Below, in pieces: positions 35,368-48,847 of a DNA stretch of 64,000 nt. Position 1 is the first letter of the stretch. The number at the start of each line of letters is the position of its first letter. Source of the DNA: Prosopocoilus inquinatus. Taxonomy: Eukaryota; Arthropoda; Insecta; Coleoptera; Lucanidae. The stretch lies in assembly GCA_036172665.1 (NCBI GenBank), contig JAYKNF010000018.1, positions 434,001 through 498,000 of the forward strand, written 5' to 3'. A program made the position numbers and the translations under genes. Under the pieces are notes generated by a model, which worked only from the letters and a program-made list of their open reading frames with translations, was not told where the DNA came from and did no database searches.

Positions 35368-38288
35368 CTTCTGCTGCGTCCGAAAATTTCGTATCTCACG
35401 TCAGAGTTACTGGAGTCCATCCAAACGTCAAATAACATGATAGATGAGTAAGGATCGATTAGATACATCACAGGAACAACGCTAATACGTGTTGTTTCGT
35501 TTAAAACTATTTCCAGCTTCTGCTGCGTCCGAGAACTTCGTATCTCACGTCAGGGTTACTGGAGTCCATCCAAACGTCAAATAACATTATAGATAAATAA
35601 GGATCGATTAGATACATCACAGGAACAACGCTAATGCGTGTTGTTTCGTTTAAAACTATTTCCAGCTTCTGCTGCGTCCGAAAATTTCGTATCTCACATT
35701 AGAGTTACTGGAGTCCATCGAAACGTCAAACAACATGATAGATGAGTAAGGGTCGATTAGATACATCACAGGAACAACGCTAATACGTGTTGTTTCGTTT
35801 AAAACTATTTCCAGCTTCTGCTGCGTCCGAAAACGTCGTTTTTCACATCAGAGCTACTGGAGTCCATCGAAACGCCAAATAACATGATATATGAGTAAGG
35901 ATCGATTAGATACAGCACAGGAACAACGAAAATACGTGTTGTTTCGTTTCAAACTATTTCCAGCTTCTGCTGCGTCCAAAAACTTTGTATCTCACATCAG
36001 AGTTACTGGAGTCCATCCAAACGTCAAATAACATGATAGATGAGTAAGGATCGATTAGATACATCACAGGAACAACGCTAATACGTGTTGTTTCGTTTAA
36101 AATTATTTCCAGCTTTTGCTGCGTCCGAGAACTTCGTATCTCACGTCAGGGTTACTGGAGTCCATCCAAACGTCAAATAACATGATAGATAAGTAAGGAT
36201 CGATTAGATACATCACAGGAACAACGCTAATGCGTGTTGTTTCGTTTAAAACTATTTCCAGCTTCTGCTGCGTCCGAAAATTTCGTATCTCACATTAGAG
36301 TTACTGGAGTCCATCCAAACGTCAAATAACATAGTAGCTAAGTAAGGATCGATTAGATACATCACAGGAACAACGCTAATGCGTGTTGTTTCGTTTAAAA
36401 CTATTTCCAGCTTCTGCTGCGTCCGAAAATTTCGTATCTCACATCAGAGTTACTGGAGTCCATCCAAACGTCAAATAACATGATAGATGAGTAAGGATCG
36501 ATTAGATACATCACAGGAACAACGCTAATACGTGTTGTTTCGTTTAAAACTATTTCCAGCTTCTGCTGCGTCCGAGAACTTCGTATCTCACGTCAGGGTT
36601 ACTGGAGTCCATCCAAACGTCAAATAACATGATATATGAGTAAGGATCGATTAGATACAGCACAGGAACAACGCTAATACGTGTTGTTTCGTTTAAAACT
36701 ATTTCCAGCTCCTGCTGCGTCCAAAAACTTTGTATCTCACATCAGACTTACTGGAGTCCATCCAAACATCAAATAACATGATAGATAAGTAAGGATCGAT
36801 TAGATACATCACAGGAACAACACTAATGCGTGTTGTTTCGTTTAAAACTATTTCCAGCTTCTGCTGCGTCCGATAATTTCGTATCTCACATCAGAGTTAC
36901 TGGAGTCCATCGAAACGCCAAATAACATGATAGGTGAGTAAGGATCGATTAGATACATCACAGGAACAACGCTAATGCGTGTTGTTTTGTTTAAAACTAT
37001 TTCCAGCTTCTGCTGCGTCCGAAAATTTCGTATCTCACATTAGAGTTACTGGAGTCCATCGAAATGTCAAATAACATAGTAGCTAAGTAAGGATCGATTA
37101 GATACATCACAGGAACAACGCTAATACGTGTTGTTTCGTTCAAAACTATTTCCAGCTTCTGCTGGGTCCAAAAACTTTGTATCTCACATCAGAGTTACTG
37201 GAGTCCATCCAAACGTCAAATAACATGATAGATGAGTAAGGATCGATTAGATACATCACAGGAACAACGCTAATACGTGTTGTTTCGTTTAAAACTATTT
37301 CCAGCTTCTGCTGCGTCCGAGAACTTCGTATCTCACGTCAGGGTTACTGGAGTCCATCCAAACGTCAAATAACATGATAGATAAGTAAGGATCGATTAGA
37401 TACATCACAGGAACAACGCTAATGCGTGTTGTTTCGTTTAAAATTATTTCCAGCTTCTGCTGCGTCCGAGAACTTCGTATATCACGTCAGGGTTACTGGA
37501 GTCCATCCAAACGTCAAATAACATGATAGATGAGTAAGGATCGATTAGATACATCACAGGAACAACGCTAACACGTGTTGTTTCGTTTAAAACTATTTCC
37601 AGCTTCTGCTGCGTCCGAAAACGTCGTATCTCACATCAGAGCTACTGGAGTCCATCGAAACGCCAAATAACATGATAGATGAGTAAGGATCGATTAGATA
37701 CATCACAGGAACAACGCTAATACGTGTTGTTTCGTTCAAAACTATTTCCAGCTCCTGCTGCGTCCAAAAACTTTGTATGTCACATCAGACTTACTGGAGT
37801 CCATCCAAACGTCAAATAACATGTTAGATAAGTAAGGATCGTTTAGATACATCACAGGAACAACGCTAATACGTGTTGTTTCATTTAAAACTATTTCCAG
37901 CTTCAGCTGCGTCCGAGAACTTCGTATCTCACATCAAAGTTACTGGAGTCCATCGAAACGCCAAATAACATGATAGATGAGTAAGTATCGATTAGATACA
38001 TCACAGGAACAACGCTAATACGTGTTGTTTCGTTCAAAACTATTTCCAGCTTCTGCTGCGTCCAAAAACTTTGTATCTCACATCAGAGTTACTGGAGTCC
38101 ATCCAAACGTCAAATAACATGATAGATGAGTAAGGATCGATTAGATACATCACAGGAACAACGCTAATACGTGTTGTTTCGTTTAAAATTATTTCCAGCT
38201 TCTGCTGCGTCCAAAAACTTTGTATCTCACATCAGAGTTACTGGAGTCCATCCAAACGTCAAATAACATGATAGATGAGTAAGGATCG

Positions 38289-41200
38289 ATTAGATACATC
38301 ACAGGAACAACGCTAATACGTGTTGTTTCCTTTAAAACTATTTCCAGCTTCTGCTGCGTCCGAAAACGTCGTATCTCACATCAGAGCTACTGGAGTCCAT
38401 CGAAACGCCAAATAACATGATAGATGAGTAAGGATCGATTAGATACATCACAGGAACAACGCTAATACGTGTTGTTTCGTTCAAAACTATTTCCAGCTCC
38501 TGCTGCGTCCAAAAACTTTGTATCTCACATCAGACTTACTGGAGTCCATCCAAACGTCAAATAACAAGTTAGATAAGTAAGGATCGTTTAGATACATCAC
38601 AGGAACAACGCTAATACGTGTTGTTTCATTTAAAACTATTTCCAGCTTCAGCTGCGTCCGAGAACTTCGTATCTCACATCAAAGTTACTGGAGTCCATCG
38701 AAACGCCAAATAACATGATAGATGAGTAAGGATCGATTAGATACATCACAGGAACAACGCTAATACGTGTTGTTTCGTTCAAAACTATTTCCAGCTTCTG
38801 CTGCGTCCAAAAACTTTTTATCTCACATCAGAGTTACTGGAGTCCATCCAAACGTCAAATAACATGATAGATGAGTAAGGATCGATTAGATACATCACAG
38901 GAACAACGCTAATACGTGTTGTTTCGTTTAAAACTATTTCCAGCTTCTGCTGCGTCCGAAAACGTCGTATCTCACATCAGAGCTACTGGAGTCCATCGAA
39001 ACGAAAAATAACATGATAGATGAGTAAGGATCGATTAGATACGTCACAGGAACAACGCTAATACGTGTTGTTTCGTTCAAAACTATTTCCAGCTCCTGCT
39101 GCGTCCAAAAACTTTGTATCTCACATCAGACTTACTGGAGTCCATCCAAACGTCAAATAACATGTTAGATAAGTAAGGATCGTTTAGATACATCACAGGA
39201 ACAACGCTAATACGTGTTGTTTCATTTAAAACTATTTTCAGCTTCAGCTGCGTCCGAGAACTTCGTATCTCACATCAAAGTTACTGGAGTCCATCGAAAC
39301 GCCAAATAACATGATAGGTGAGTAAGGATCGATTAGATACATCACAGGAACAACGCCAATGCGTGTTGTTTCGTTTAAAACTATTTCCAGCTTCTGCTGC
39401 GTCCGAAAATTTCGTATCTCACATTAGAGTTACTGGAGTCCATCGAAACGTCAAATAACATAGTAGCTAAGTAAGGATCGATTAGATACATCACAGGAAC
39501 AACGCTAATACGTGTTGTTTCCTTCAAAACTATTTCCAGCTTCTGCTGCGTCCAAAAACTTTGTGTCTCACATCAGAGTTACTGGAGTCCATCCAAACGT
39601 CAAATAACATGTTAGATAAGTAAGGATCGTTTAGATACATCACAGGAACAACGCTAATACGTGTTGTTTCATTTAAAACTATTTCCAGCTTCAGCTGCGT
39701 CCGAGAACTTCGTATCTCACATCAAAGTTACTGGAGTCCATCGAAACGCCAAATAACATGATAGGTGAGTAAGGATCGATTAGATACATCACAGGAACAA
39801 CGCTAATGCGTGTTGTTTCGTTTAAAACTATTTCCAGCTTCTGCTGCGTCCGAAAATTTCGTATCTCACGTCAGAGTTACTGGAGTCCATCCAAACGTCA
39901 AATAACATGATAGATGAGTAAGGATCGATTAGATACATCACAGGAACAACGCTAATACGTGTTGTTTCGTTTAAAACTATTTCCAGCTTCTGCTGCGTCC
40001 GAGAACTTCGTATCTCACGTCAGGGTTACTGGAGTCCATCCAAACGTCAAATAACATTATAGATAAATAAGGATCGATTAGATACATCACAGGAACAACG
40101 CTAATGCGTGTTGTTTCGTTTAAAACTATTTCCAGCTTCTGCTGCGTCCGAAAATTTCGTATCTCACATTAGAGTTACTGGAGTCCATCGAAACGTCAAA
40201 CAACATGATAGATGAGTAAGGGTCGATTAGATACATCACAGGAACAACGCTAATACGTGTTGTTTCGTTTAAAACTATTTCCAGCTTCTGCTGCGTCCGA
40301 AAACGTCGTTTTTCACATCAGAGCTACTGGAGTCCATCGAAACGCCAAATAACATGATATATGAGTAAGGATCGATTAGATACAGCACAGGAACAACGAA
40401 AATACGTGTTGTTTCGTTTCAAACTATTTCCAGCTTCTGCTGCGTCCAAAAACTTTGTATCTCACATCAGAGTTACTGGAGTCCATCCAAACGTCAAATA
40501 ACATGATAGATGAGTAAGGATCGATTAGATACATCACAGGAACAACGCTAATACGTGTTGTTTCGTTTAAAATTATTTCCAGCTTTTGCTGCGTCCGAGA
40601 ACTTCGTATCTCACGTCAGGGTTACTGGAGTCCATCCAAACGTCAAATAACATGATAGATAAGTAAGGATCGATTAGATACATCACAGGAACAACGCTAA
40701 TGCGTGTTGTTTCGTTTAAAACTATTTCCAGCTTCTGCTGCGTCCGAAAATTTCGTATCTCACATTAGAGTTACTGGAGTCCATCCAAACGTCAAATAAC
40801 ATAGTAGCTAAGTAAGGATCGATTAGATACATCACAGGAACAACGCTAATGCGTGTTGTTTCGTTTAAAACTATTTCCAGCTTCTGCTGCGTCCGAAAAT
40901 TTCGTATCTCACATCAGAGTTACTGGAGTCCATCCAAACGTCAAATAACATGATAGATGAGTAAGGATCGATTAGATACATCACAGGAACAACGCTAATA
41001 CGTGTTGTTTCGTTTAAAACTATTTCCAGCTTCTGCTGCGTCCGAGAACTTCGTATCTCACGTCAGGGTTACTGGAGTCCATCCAAACGTCAAATAACAT
41101 GATATATGAGTAAGGATCGATTAGATACAGCACAGGAACAACGCTAATACGTGTTGTTTCGTTTAAAACTATTTCCAGCTCCTGCTGCGTCCAAAAACTT

Positions 41201-42758
41201 TGTATCTCACATCAGACTTACTGGAGTCCATCCAAACATCAAATAACATGATAGATAAGTAAGGATCGATTAGATACATCACAGGAACAACACTAATGCG
41301 TGTTGTTTCGTTTAAAACTATTTCCAGCTTCTGCTGCGTCCGATAATTTCGTATCTCACATCAGAGTTACTGGAGTCCATCGAAACGCCAAATAACATGA
41401 TAGGTGAGTAAGGATCGATTAGATACATCACAGGAACAACGCTAATGCGTGTTGTTTTGTTTAAAACTATTTCCAGCTTCTGCTGCGTCCGAAAATTTCG
41501 TATCTCACATTAGAGTTACTGGAGTCCATCGAAATGTCAAATAACATAGTAGCTAAGTAAGGATCGATTAGATACATCACAGGAACAACGCTAATACGTG
41601 TTGTTTCGTTCAAAACTATTTCCAGCTTCTGCTGGGTCCAAAAACTTTGTATCTCACATCAGAGTTACTGGAGTCCATCCAAACGTCAAATAACATGATA
41701 GATGAGTAAGGATCGATTAGATACATCACAGGAACAACGCTAATACGTGTTGTTTCGTTTAAAACTATTTCCAGCTTCTGCTGCGTCCGAGAACTTCGTA
41801 TCTCACGTCAGGGTTACTGGAGTCCATCCAAACGTCAAATAACATGATAGATAAGTAAGGATCGATTAGATACATCACAGGAACAACGCTAATGCGTGTT
41901 GTTTCGTTTAAAATTATTTCCAGCTTCTGCTGCGTCCGAGAACTTCGTATATCACGTCAGGGTTACTGGAGTCCATCCAAACGTCAAATAACATGATAGA
42001 TGAGTAAGGATCGATTAGATACATCACAGGAACAACGCTAACACGTGTTGTTTCGTTTAAAACTATTTCCAGCTTCTGCTGCGTCCGAAAACGTCGTATC
42101 TCACATCAGAGCTACTGGAGTCCATCGAAACGCCAAATAACATGATAGATGAGTAAGGATCGATTAGATACATCACAGGAACAACGCTAATACGTGTTGT
42201 TTCGTTCAAAACTATTTCCAGCTCCTGCTGCGTCCAAAAACTTTGTATGTCACATCAGACTTACTGGAGTCCATCCAAACGTCAAATAACATGTTAGATA
42301 AGTAAGGATCGTTTAGATACATCACAGGAACAACGCTAATACGTGTTGTTTCATTTAAAACTATTTCCAGCTTCAGCTGCGTCCGAGAACTTCGTATCTC
42401 ACATCAAAGTTACTGGAGTCCATCGAAACGCCAAATAACATGATAGATGAGTAAGTATCGATTAGATACATCACAGGAACAACGCTAATACGTGTTGTTT
42501 CGTTCAAAACTATTTCCAGCTTCTGCTGCGTCCAAAAACTTTGTATCTCACATCAGAGTTACTGGAGTCCATCCAAACGTCAAATAACATGATAGATGAG
42601 TAAGGATCGATTAGATACATCACAGGAACAACGCTAATACGTGTTGTTTCGTTTAAAATTATTTCCAGCTTCTGCTGCGTCCAAAAACTTTGTATCTCAC
42701 ATCAGAGTTACTGGAGTCCATCCAAACGTCAAATAACATGATAGATGAGTAAGGATCG
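38289..42758 (+). repeat. Block B', copy 2 of the 30-monomer unit (4470 bp)
   Basis: Head-to-tail with copy 1. The only difference I noticed is in the first monomer, TTTCCTTTAAAAC here against TTTCGTTTAAAAC in copies 1 and 3. Marker spacing of 34531 to 39001 (GAAACGAAAAATAAC) is exactly 4470 bp. Confidence 0.94.
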
Positions 42759-44100
42759 ATTAGATACATCACAGGAACAACGCTAATACGTGTTGTTTCG
42801 TTCAAAACTATTTCCAGCTTCTGCTGCGTCCAAGAACTTTGTATCTCACATCAGAGTTACTGGAGTCCATCCAAACGTCAAATAACATGATAGATGAGTA
42901 AGGATCGATTAGATACATCACAGGAACAACGCTAATACGTGTTGTTTCGTTCAAAACTATTTCCAGCTCCTGCTGCGTCCAAAAACTTTGTATCTCACAT
43001 CAGACTTACTGGAGTCCATCCAAACGTCAAATAACAAGTTAGATAAGTAAGGATCGTTTAGATACATCACAGGAACAACGCTAATACGTGTTGTTTCATT
43101 TAAAACTATTTCCAGCTTCAGCTGCGTCCGAGAACTTCGTATCTCACATCAAAGTTACTGGAGCCCATCGAAACGCCAAATAACATGATAGATGAGTAAG
43201 GATCGATTAGATACATCACAGGAACAACGCTAATACGTGTTGTTTCGTTCAAAACTATTTCCAGCTTCTGCTGCGTCCAAAAACTTTGTATCTCACATCA
43301 GAGTTACTGGAGTCCATCCAAACGTCAAATAACATAGTAGCTAAGTAAGGATCGATTAGATACATCACAGGAACAACGCTAATGCGTGTTGTTTCGTTTA
43401 AAACTATTTCCAGCTTCTGCTGCGTCCGAAAATTTCGTATCTCACATCAGAGTTACTGGAGTCCATCCAAACGTCAAATAACATAGTAGCTAAGTAAGGA
43501 TCGATTAGATACAGCACAGGAACAACGCTAATACGTGTTGTTTCGTTTAAAACTATTTCCAGCTCCTGCTGCGTCCAAAAAATTTGTATCACACATCAGA
43601 CATACTGGAGTCCATCCAAACGTCAAATAACATGATAGATAAGTAAGGATCGATTAGATACATCACAGGAACAACGCTAATGCGTGTTGTTTCGTTTAAA
43701 AACTATTTCCAGCTTCTGCTGCGTCCGAGAACTTCGTATCTCACGTCAGGGTTACTGGAGTCCATCCAAACGTCAAATAACATGATAGATGAGTAAGGAT
43801 CGATTAGATACATCACAGGAACAACGCTAATACGTGTTGTTTCGTTTAAAATTATTTCCAGCTTCTGCTGCGTCCGAGAACTTCGTATATCACGTCAGGG
43901 TTACTGGAGTCCATCCAAACGTCAAATAACATGATAGATGAGTAAGGATCGATTAGATACATCACAGGAACAACGCTAATACGTGTTGTTTCGTTTAAAA
44001 TTATTTCCAGATTCTGCTGCGTCCGTGAACTTCGTATATCACGTCAGGGTTACTGGAGTCCATCCAAACGTCAAATAACATGATAGATGACTAAGGATCG
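42759..44100 (+). repeat. Block A, copy 2 (9 monomers, 1342 bp)
   Basis: Copy of 32477-33818 at +10282 bp, lying between copies 2 and 3 of block B. Its presence shows that the 30-monomer repeats are embedded in a larger A-B-B' unit. Confidence 0.91.
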
Positions 44101-47100
44101 ATTAGATACATCACAGGAACAACGCTAATACGTGTTGTTTCGTTTAAAACTATTTCCAGCTTCTGCTGCGTCCGAAAACGTCGTATCTCACATCAGAGCT
44201 ACTGGAGTCCATCGAAACGCCAAATAACATGATAGATGAGTAAGGATCGATTAGATACATCACAGGAACAACGCTAATACGTGTTGTTTCGTTCAAAACT
44301 ATTTCCAGCTCCTGCTGCGTCCAAAAACTTTGTATCTCACATCAGACTTACTGGAGTCCATCCAAACGTCAAATAACAAGTTAGATAAGTAAGGATCGTT
44401 TAGATACATCACAGGAACAACGCTAATACGTGTTGTTTCATTTAAAACTATTTCCAGCTTCAGCTGCGTCCGAGAACTTCGTATCTCACATCAAAGTTAC
44501 TGGAGTCCATCGAAACGCCAAATAACATGATAGATGAGTAAGGATCGATTAGATACATCACAGGAACAACGCTAATACGTGTTGTTTCGTTCAAAACTAT
44601 TTCCAGCTTCTGCTGCGTCCAAAAACTTTTTATCTCACATCAGAGTTACTGGAGTCCATCCAAACGTCAAATAACATGATAGATGAGTAAGGATCGATTA
44701 GATACATCACAGGAACAACGCTAATACGTGTTGTTTCGTTTAAAACTATTTCCAGCTTCTGCTGCGTCCGAAAACGTCGTATCTCACATCAGAGCTACTG
44801 GAGTCCATCGAAACGAAAAATAACATGATAGATGAGTAAGGATCGATTAGATACGTCACAGGAACAACGCTAATACGTGTTGTTTCGTTCAAAACTATTT
44901 CCAGCTCCTGCTGCGTCCAAAAACTTTGTATCTCACATCAGACTTACTGGAGTCCATCCAAACGTCAAATAACATGTTAGATAAGTAAGGATCGTTTAGA
45001 TACATCACAGGAACAACGCTAATACGTGTTGTTTCATTTAAAACTATTTTCAGCTTCAGCTGCGTCCGAGAACTTCGTATCTCACATCAAAGTTACTGGA
45101 GTCCATCGAAACGCCAAATAACATGATAGGTGAGTAAGGATCGATTAGATACATCACAGGAACAACGCCAATGCGTGTTGTTTCGTTTAAAACTATTTCC
45201 AGCTTCTGCTGCGTCCGAAAATTTCGTATCTCACATTAGAGTTACTGGAGTCCATCGAAACGTCAAATAACATAGTAGCTAAGTAAGGATCGATTAGATA
45301 CATCACAGGAACAACGCTAATACGTGTTGTTTCCTTCAAAACTATTTCCAGCTTCTGCTGCGTCCAAAAACTTTGTGTCTCACATCAGAGTTACTGGAGT
45401 CCATCCAAACGTCAAATAACATGTTAGATAAGTAAGGATCGTTTAGATACATCACAGGAACAACGCTAATACGTGTTGTTTCATTTAAAACTATTTCCAG
45501 CTTCAGCTGCGTCCGAGAACTTCGTATCTCACATCAAAGTTACTGGAGTCCATCGAAACGCCAAATAACATGATAGGTGAGTAAGGATCGATTAGATACA
45601 TCACAGGAACAACGCTAATGCGTGTTGTTTCGTTTAAAACTATTTCCAGCTTCTGCTGCGTCCGAAAATTTCGTATCTCACGTCAGAGTTACTGGAGTCC
45701 ATCCAAACGTCAAATAACATGATAGATGAGTAAGGATCGATTAGATACATCACAGGAACAACGCTAATACGTGTTGTTTCGTTTAAAACTATTTCCAGCT
45801 TCTGCTGCGTCCGAGAACTTCGTATCTCACGTCAGGGTTACTGGAGTCCATCCAAACGTCAAATAACATTATAGATAAATAAGGATCGATTAGATACATC
45901 ACAGGAACAACGCTAATGCGTGTTGTTTCGTTTAAAACTATTTCCAGCTTCTGCTGCGTCCGAAAATTTCGTATCTCACATTAGAGTTACTGGAGTCCAT
46001 CGAAACGTCAAACAACATGATAGATGAGTAAGGGTCGATTAGATACATCACAGGAACAACGCTAATACGTGTTGTTTCGTTTAAAACTATTTCCAGCTTC
46101 TGCTGCGTCCGAAAACGTCGTTTTTCACATCAGAGCTACTGGAGTCCATCGAAACGCCAAATAACATGATATATGAGTAAGGATCGATTAGATACAGCAC
46201 AGGAACAACGAAAATACGTGTTGTTTCGTTTCAAACTATTTCCAGCTTCTGCTGCGTCCAAAAACTTTGTATCTCACATCAGAGTTACTGGAGTCCATCC
46301 AAACGTCAAATAACATGATAGATGAGTAAGGATCGATTAGATACATCACAGGAACAACGCTAATACGTGTTGTTTCGTTTAAAATTATTTCCAGCTTTTG
46401 CTGCGTCCGAGAACTTCGTATCTCACGTCAGGGTTACTGGAGTCCATCCAAACGTCAAATAACATGATAGATAAGTAAGGATCGATTAGATACATCACAG
46501 GAACAACGCTAATGCGTGTTGTTTCGTTTAAAACTATTTCCAGCTTCTGCTGCGTCCGAAAATTTCGTATCTCACATTAGAGTTACTGGAGTCCATCCAA
46601 ACGTCAAATAACATAGTAGCTAAGTAAGGATCGATTAGATACATCACAGGAACAACGCTAATGCGTGTTGTTTCGTTTAAAACTATTTCCAGCTTCTGCT
46701 GCGTCCGAAAATTTCGTATCTCACATCAGAGTTACTGGAGTCCATCCAAACGTCAAATAACATGATAGATGAGTAAGGATCGATTAGATACATCACAGGA
46801 ACAACGCTAATACGTGTTGTTTCGTTTAAAACTATTTCCAGCTTCTGCTGCGTCCGAGAACTTCGTATCTCACGTCAGGGTTACTGGAGTCCATCCAAAC
46901 GTCAAATAACATGATATATGAGTAAGGATCGATTAGATACAGCACAGGAACAACGCTAATACGTGTTGTTTCGTTTAAAACTATTTCCAGCTCCTGCTGC
47001 GTCCAAAAACTTTGTATCTCACATCAGACTTACTGGAGTCCATCCAAACATCAAATAACATGATAGATAAGTAAGGATCGATTAGATACATCACAGGAAC

Positions 47101-48570
47101 AACACTAATGCGTGTTGTTTCGTTTAAAACTATTTCCAGCTTCTGCTGCGTCCGATAATTTCGTATCTCACATCAGAGTTACTGGAGTCCATCGAAACGC
47201 CAAATAACATGATAGGTGAGTAAGGATCGATTAGATACATCACAGGAACAACGCTAATGCGTGTTGTTTTGTTTAAAACTATTTCCAGCTTCTGCTGCGT
47301 CCGAAAATTTCGTATCTCACATTAGAGTTACTGGAGTCCATCGAAATGTCAAATAACATAGTAGCTAAGTAAGGATCGATTAGATACATCACAGGAACAA
47401 CGCTAATACGTGTTGTTTCGTTCAAAACTATTTCCAGCTTCTGCTGGGTCCAAAAACTTTGTATCTCACATCAGAGTTACTGGAGTCCATCCAAACGTCA
47501 AATAACATGATAGATGAGTAAGGATCGATTAGATACATCACAGGAACAACGCTAATACGTGTTGTTTCGTTTAAAACTATTTCCAGCTTCTGCTGCGTCC
47601 GAGAACTTCGTATCTCACGTCAGGGTTACTGGAGTCCATCCAAACGTCAAATAACATGATAGATAAGTAAGGATCGATTAGATACATCACAGGAACAACG
47701 CTAATGCGTGTTGTTTCGTTTAAAATTATTTCCAGCTTCTGCTGCGTCCGAGAACTTCGTATATCACGTCAGGGTTACTGGAGTCCATCCAAACGTCAAA
47801 TAACATGATAGATGAGTAAGGATCGATTAGATACATCACAGGAACAACGCTAACACGTGTTGTTTCGTTTAAAACTATTTCCAGCTTCTGCTGCGTCCGA
47901 AAACGTCGTATCTCACATCAGAGCTACTGGAGTCCATCGAAACGCCAAATAACATGATAGATGAGTAAGGATCGATTAGATACATCACAGGAACAACGCT
48001 AATACGTGTTGTTTCGTTCAAAACTATTTCCAGCTCCTGCTGCGTCCAAAAACTTTGTATGTCACATCAGACTTACTGGAGTCCATCCAAACGTCAAATA
48101 ACATGTTAGATAAGTAAGGATCGTTTAGATACATCACAGGAACAACGCTAATACGTGTTGTTTCATTTAAAACTATTTCCAGCTTCAGCTGCGTCCGAGA
48201 ACTTCGTATCTCACATCAAAGTTACTGGAGTCCATCGAAACGCCAAATAACATGATAGATGAGTAAGTATCGATTAGATACATCACAGGAACAACGCTAA
48301 TACGTGTTGTTTCGTTCAAAACTATTTCCAGCTTCTGCTGCGTCCAAAAACTTTGTATCTCACATCAGAGTTACTGGAGTCCATCCAAACGTCAAATAAC
48401 ATGATAGATGAGTAAGGATCGATTAGATACATCACAGGAACAACGCTAATACGTGTTGTTTCGTTTAAAATTATTTCCAGCTTCTGCTGCGTCCAAAAAC
48501 TTTGTATCTCACATCAGAGTTACTGGAGTCCATCCAAACGTCAAATAACATGATAGATGAGTAAGGATCG
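44101..48570 (+). repeat. Block B, copy 3 of the 30-monomer unit (4470 bp)
   Basis: Same order of markers as copy 1 and, in its first monomer, the same base as copy 1 and not copy 2. GAAACGAAAAATAAC is at 44813, 10282 bp after its counterpart in copy 1. Confidence 0.94.
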
Positions 48571-48847
48571 ATTAGATACATCACAGGAACAACGCTAATA
48601 CGTGTTGTTTCCTTTAAAACTATTTCCAGCTTCTGCTGCGTCCGAAAACGTCGTATCTCACATCAGAGCTACTGGAGTCCATCGAAACGCCAAATAACAT
48701 GATAGATGAGTAAGGATCGATTAGATACATCACAGGAACAACGCTAATACGTGTTGTTTCGTTCAAAACTATTTCCAGCTCCTGCTGCGTCCAAAAACTT
48801 TGTATCTCACATCAGACTTACTGGAGTCCATCCAAACGTCAAATAAC
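48571..48847 (+). repeat. Start of a fourth B' unit, then divergence
   Basis: The first monomer has TTTCCTTTAAAAC, matching the start of B' at 38289, and agreement with 38289-38565 continues until about 48847, where ATGTTAGATAAG replaces AAGTTAGATAAG. The next monomers follow a different order. This is the right edge of the A-B-B' region. Confidence 0.85.

Larger units (their letters stand above)
33819..38288 (+). repeat. Block B, copy 1 (30-monomer higher-order unit, 4470 bp)
   Basis: The unit is exactly 30 x 149 bp. It is present at 33819-38288, 38289-42758 and 44101-48570. Markers in order are CAAGTTAGATAAG, ACTTTTTATC, GAAACGAAAAATAAC, TACGTCACAGG, AACGCCAATGCG, TTTCCTTCAAAAC with TTTGTGTCTC, GATAAATAAGG, GTAAGGGTCG, CGTCGTTTTTCAC, AACGAAAATACG, CCGATAATTTCG, GCTGGGTCC, TTGTATGTCAC and GAGTAAGTATCG. 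This is the clearest higher-order repeat in the window. Confidence 0.94.

Noticed and set aside
32477..48847. Assembly duplication as the explanation of the near-identical B blocks
   Set aside because: It cannot be excluded from sequence alone, but the B/B' base difference and the inserted A block argue for real, distinct copies. Left as a point for read-level checking.
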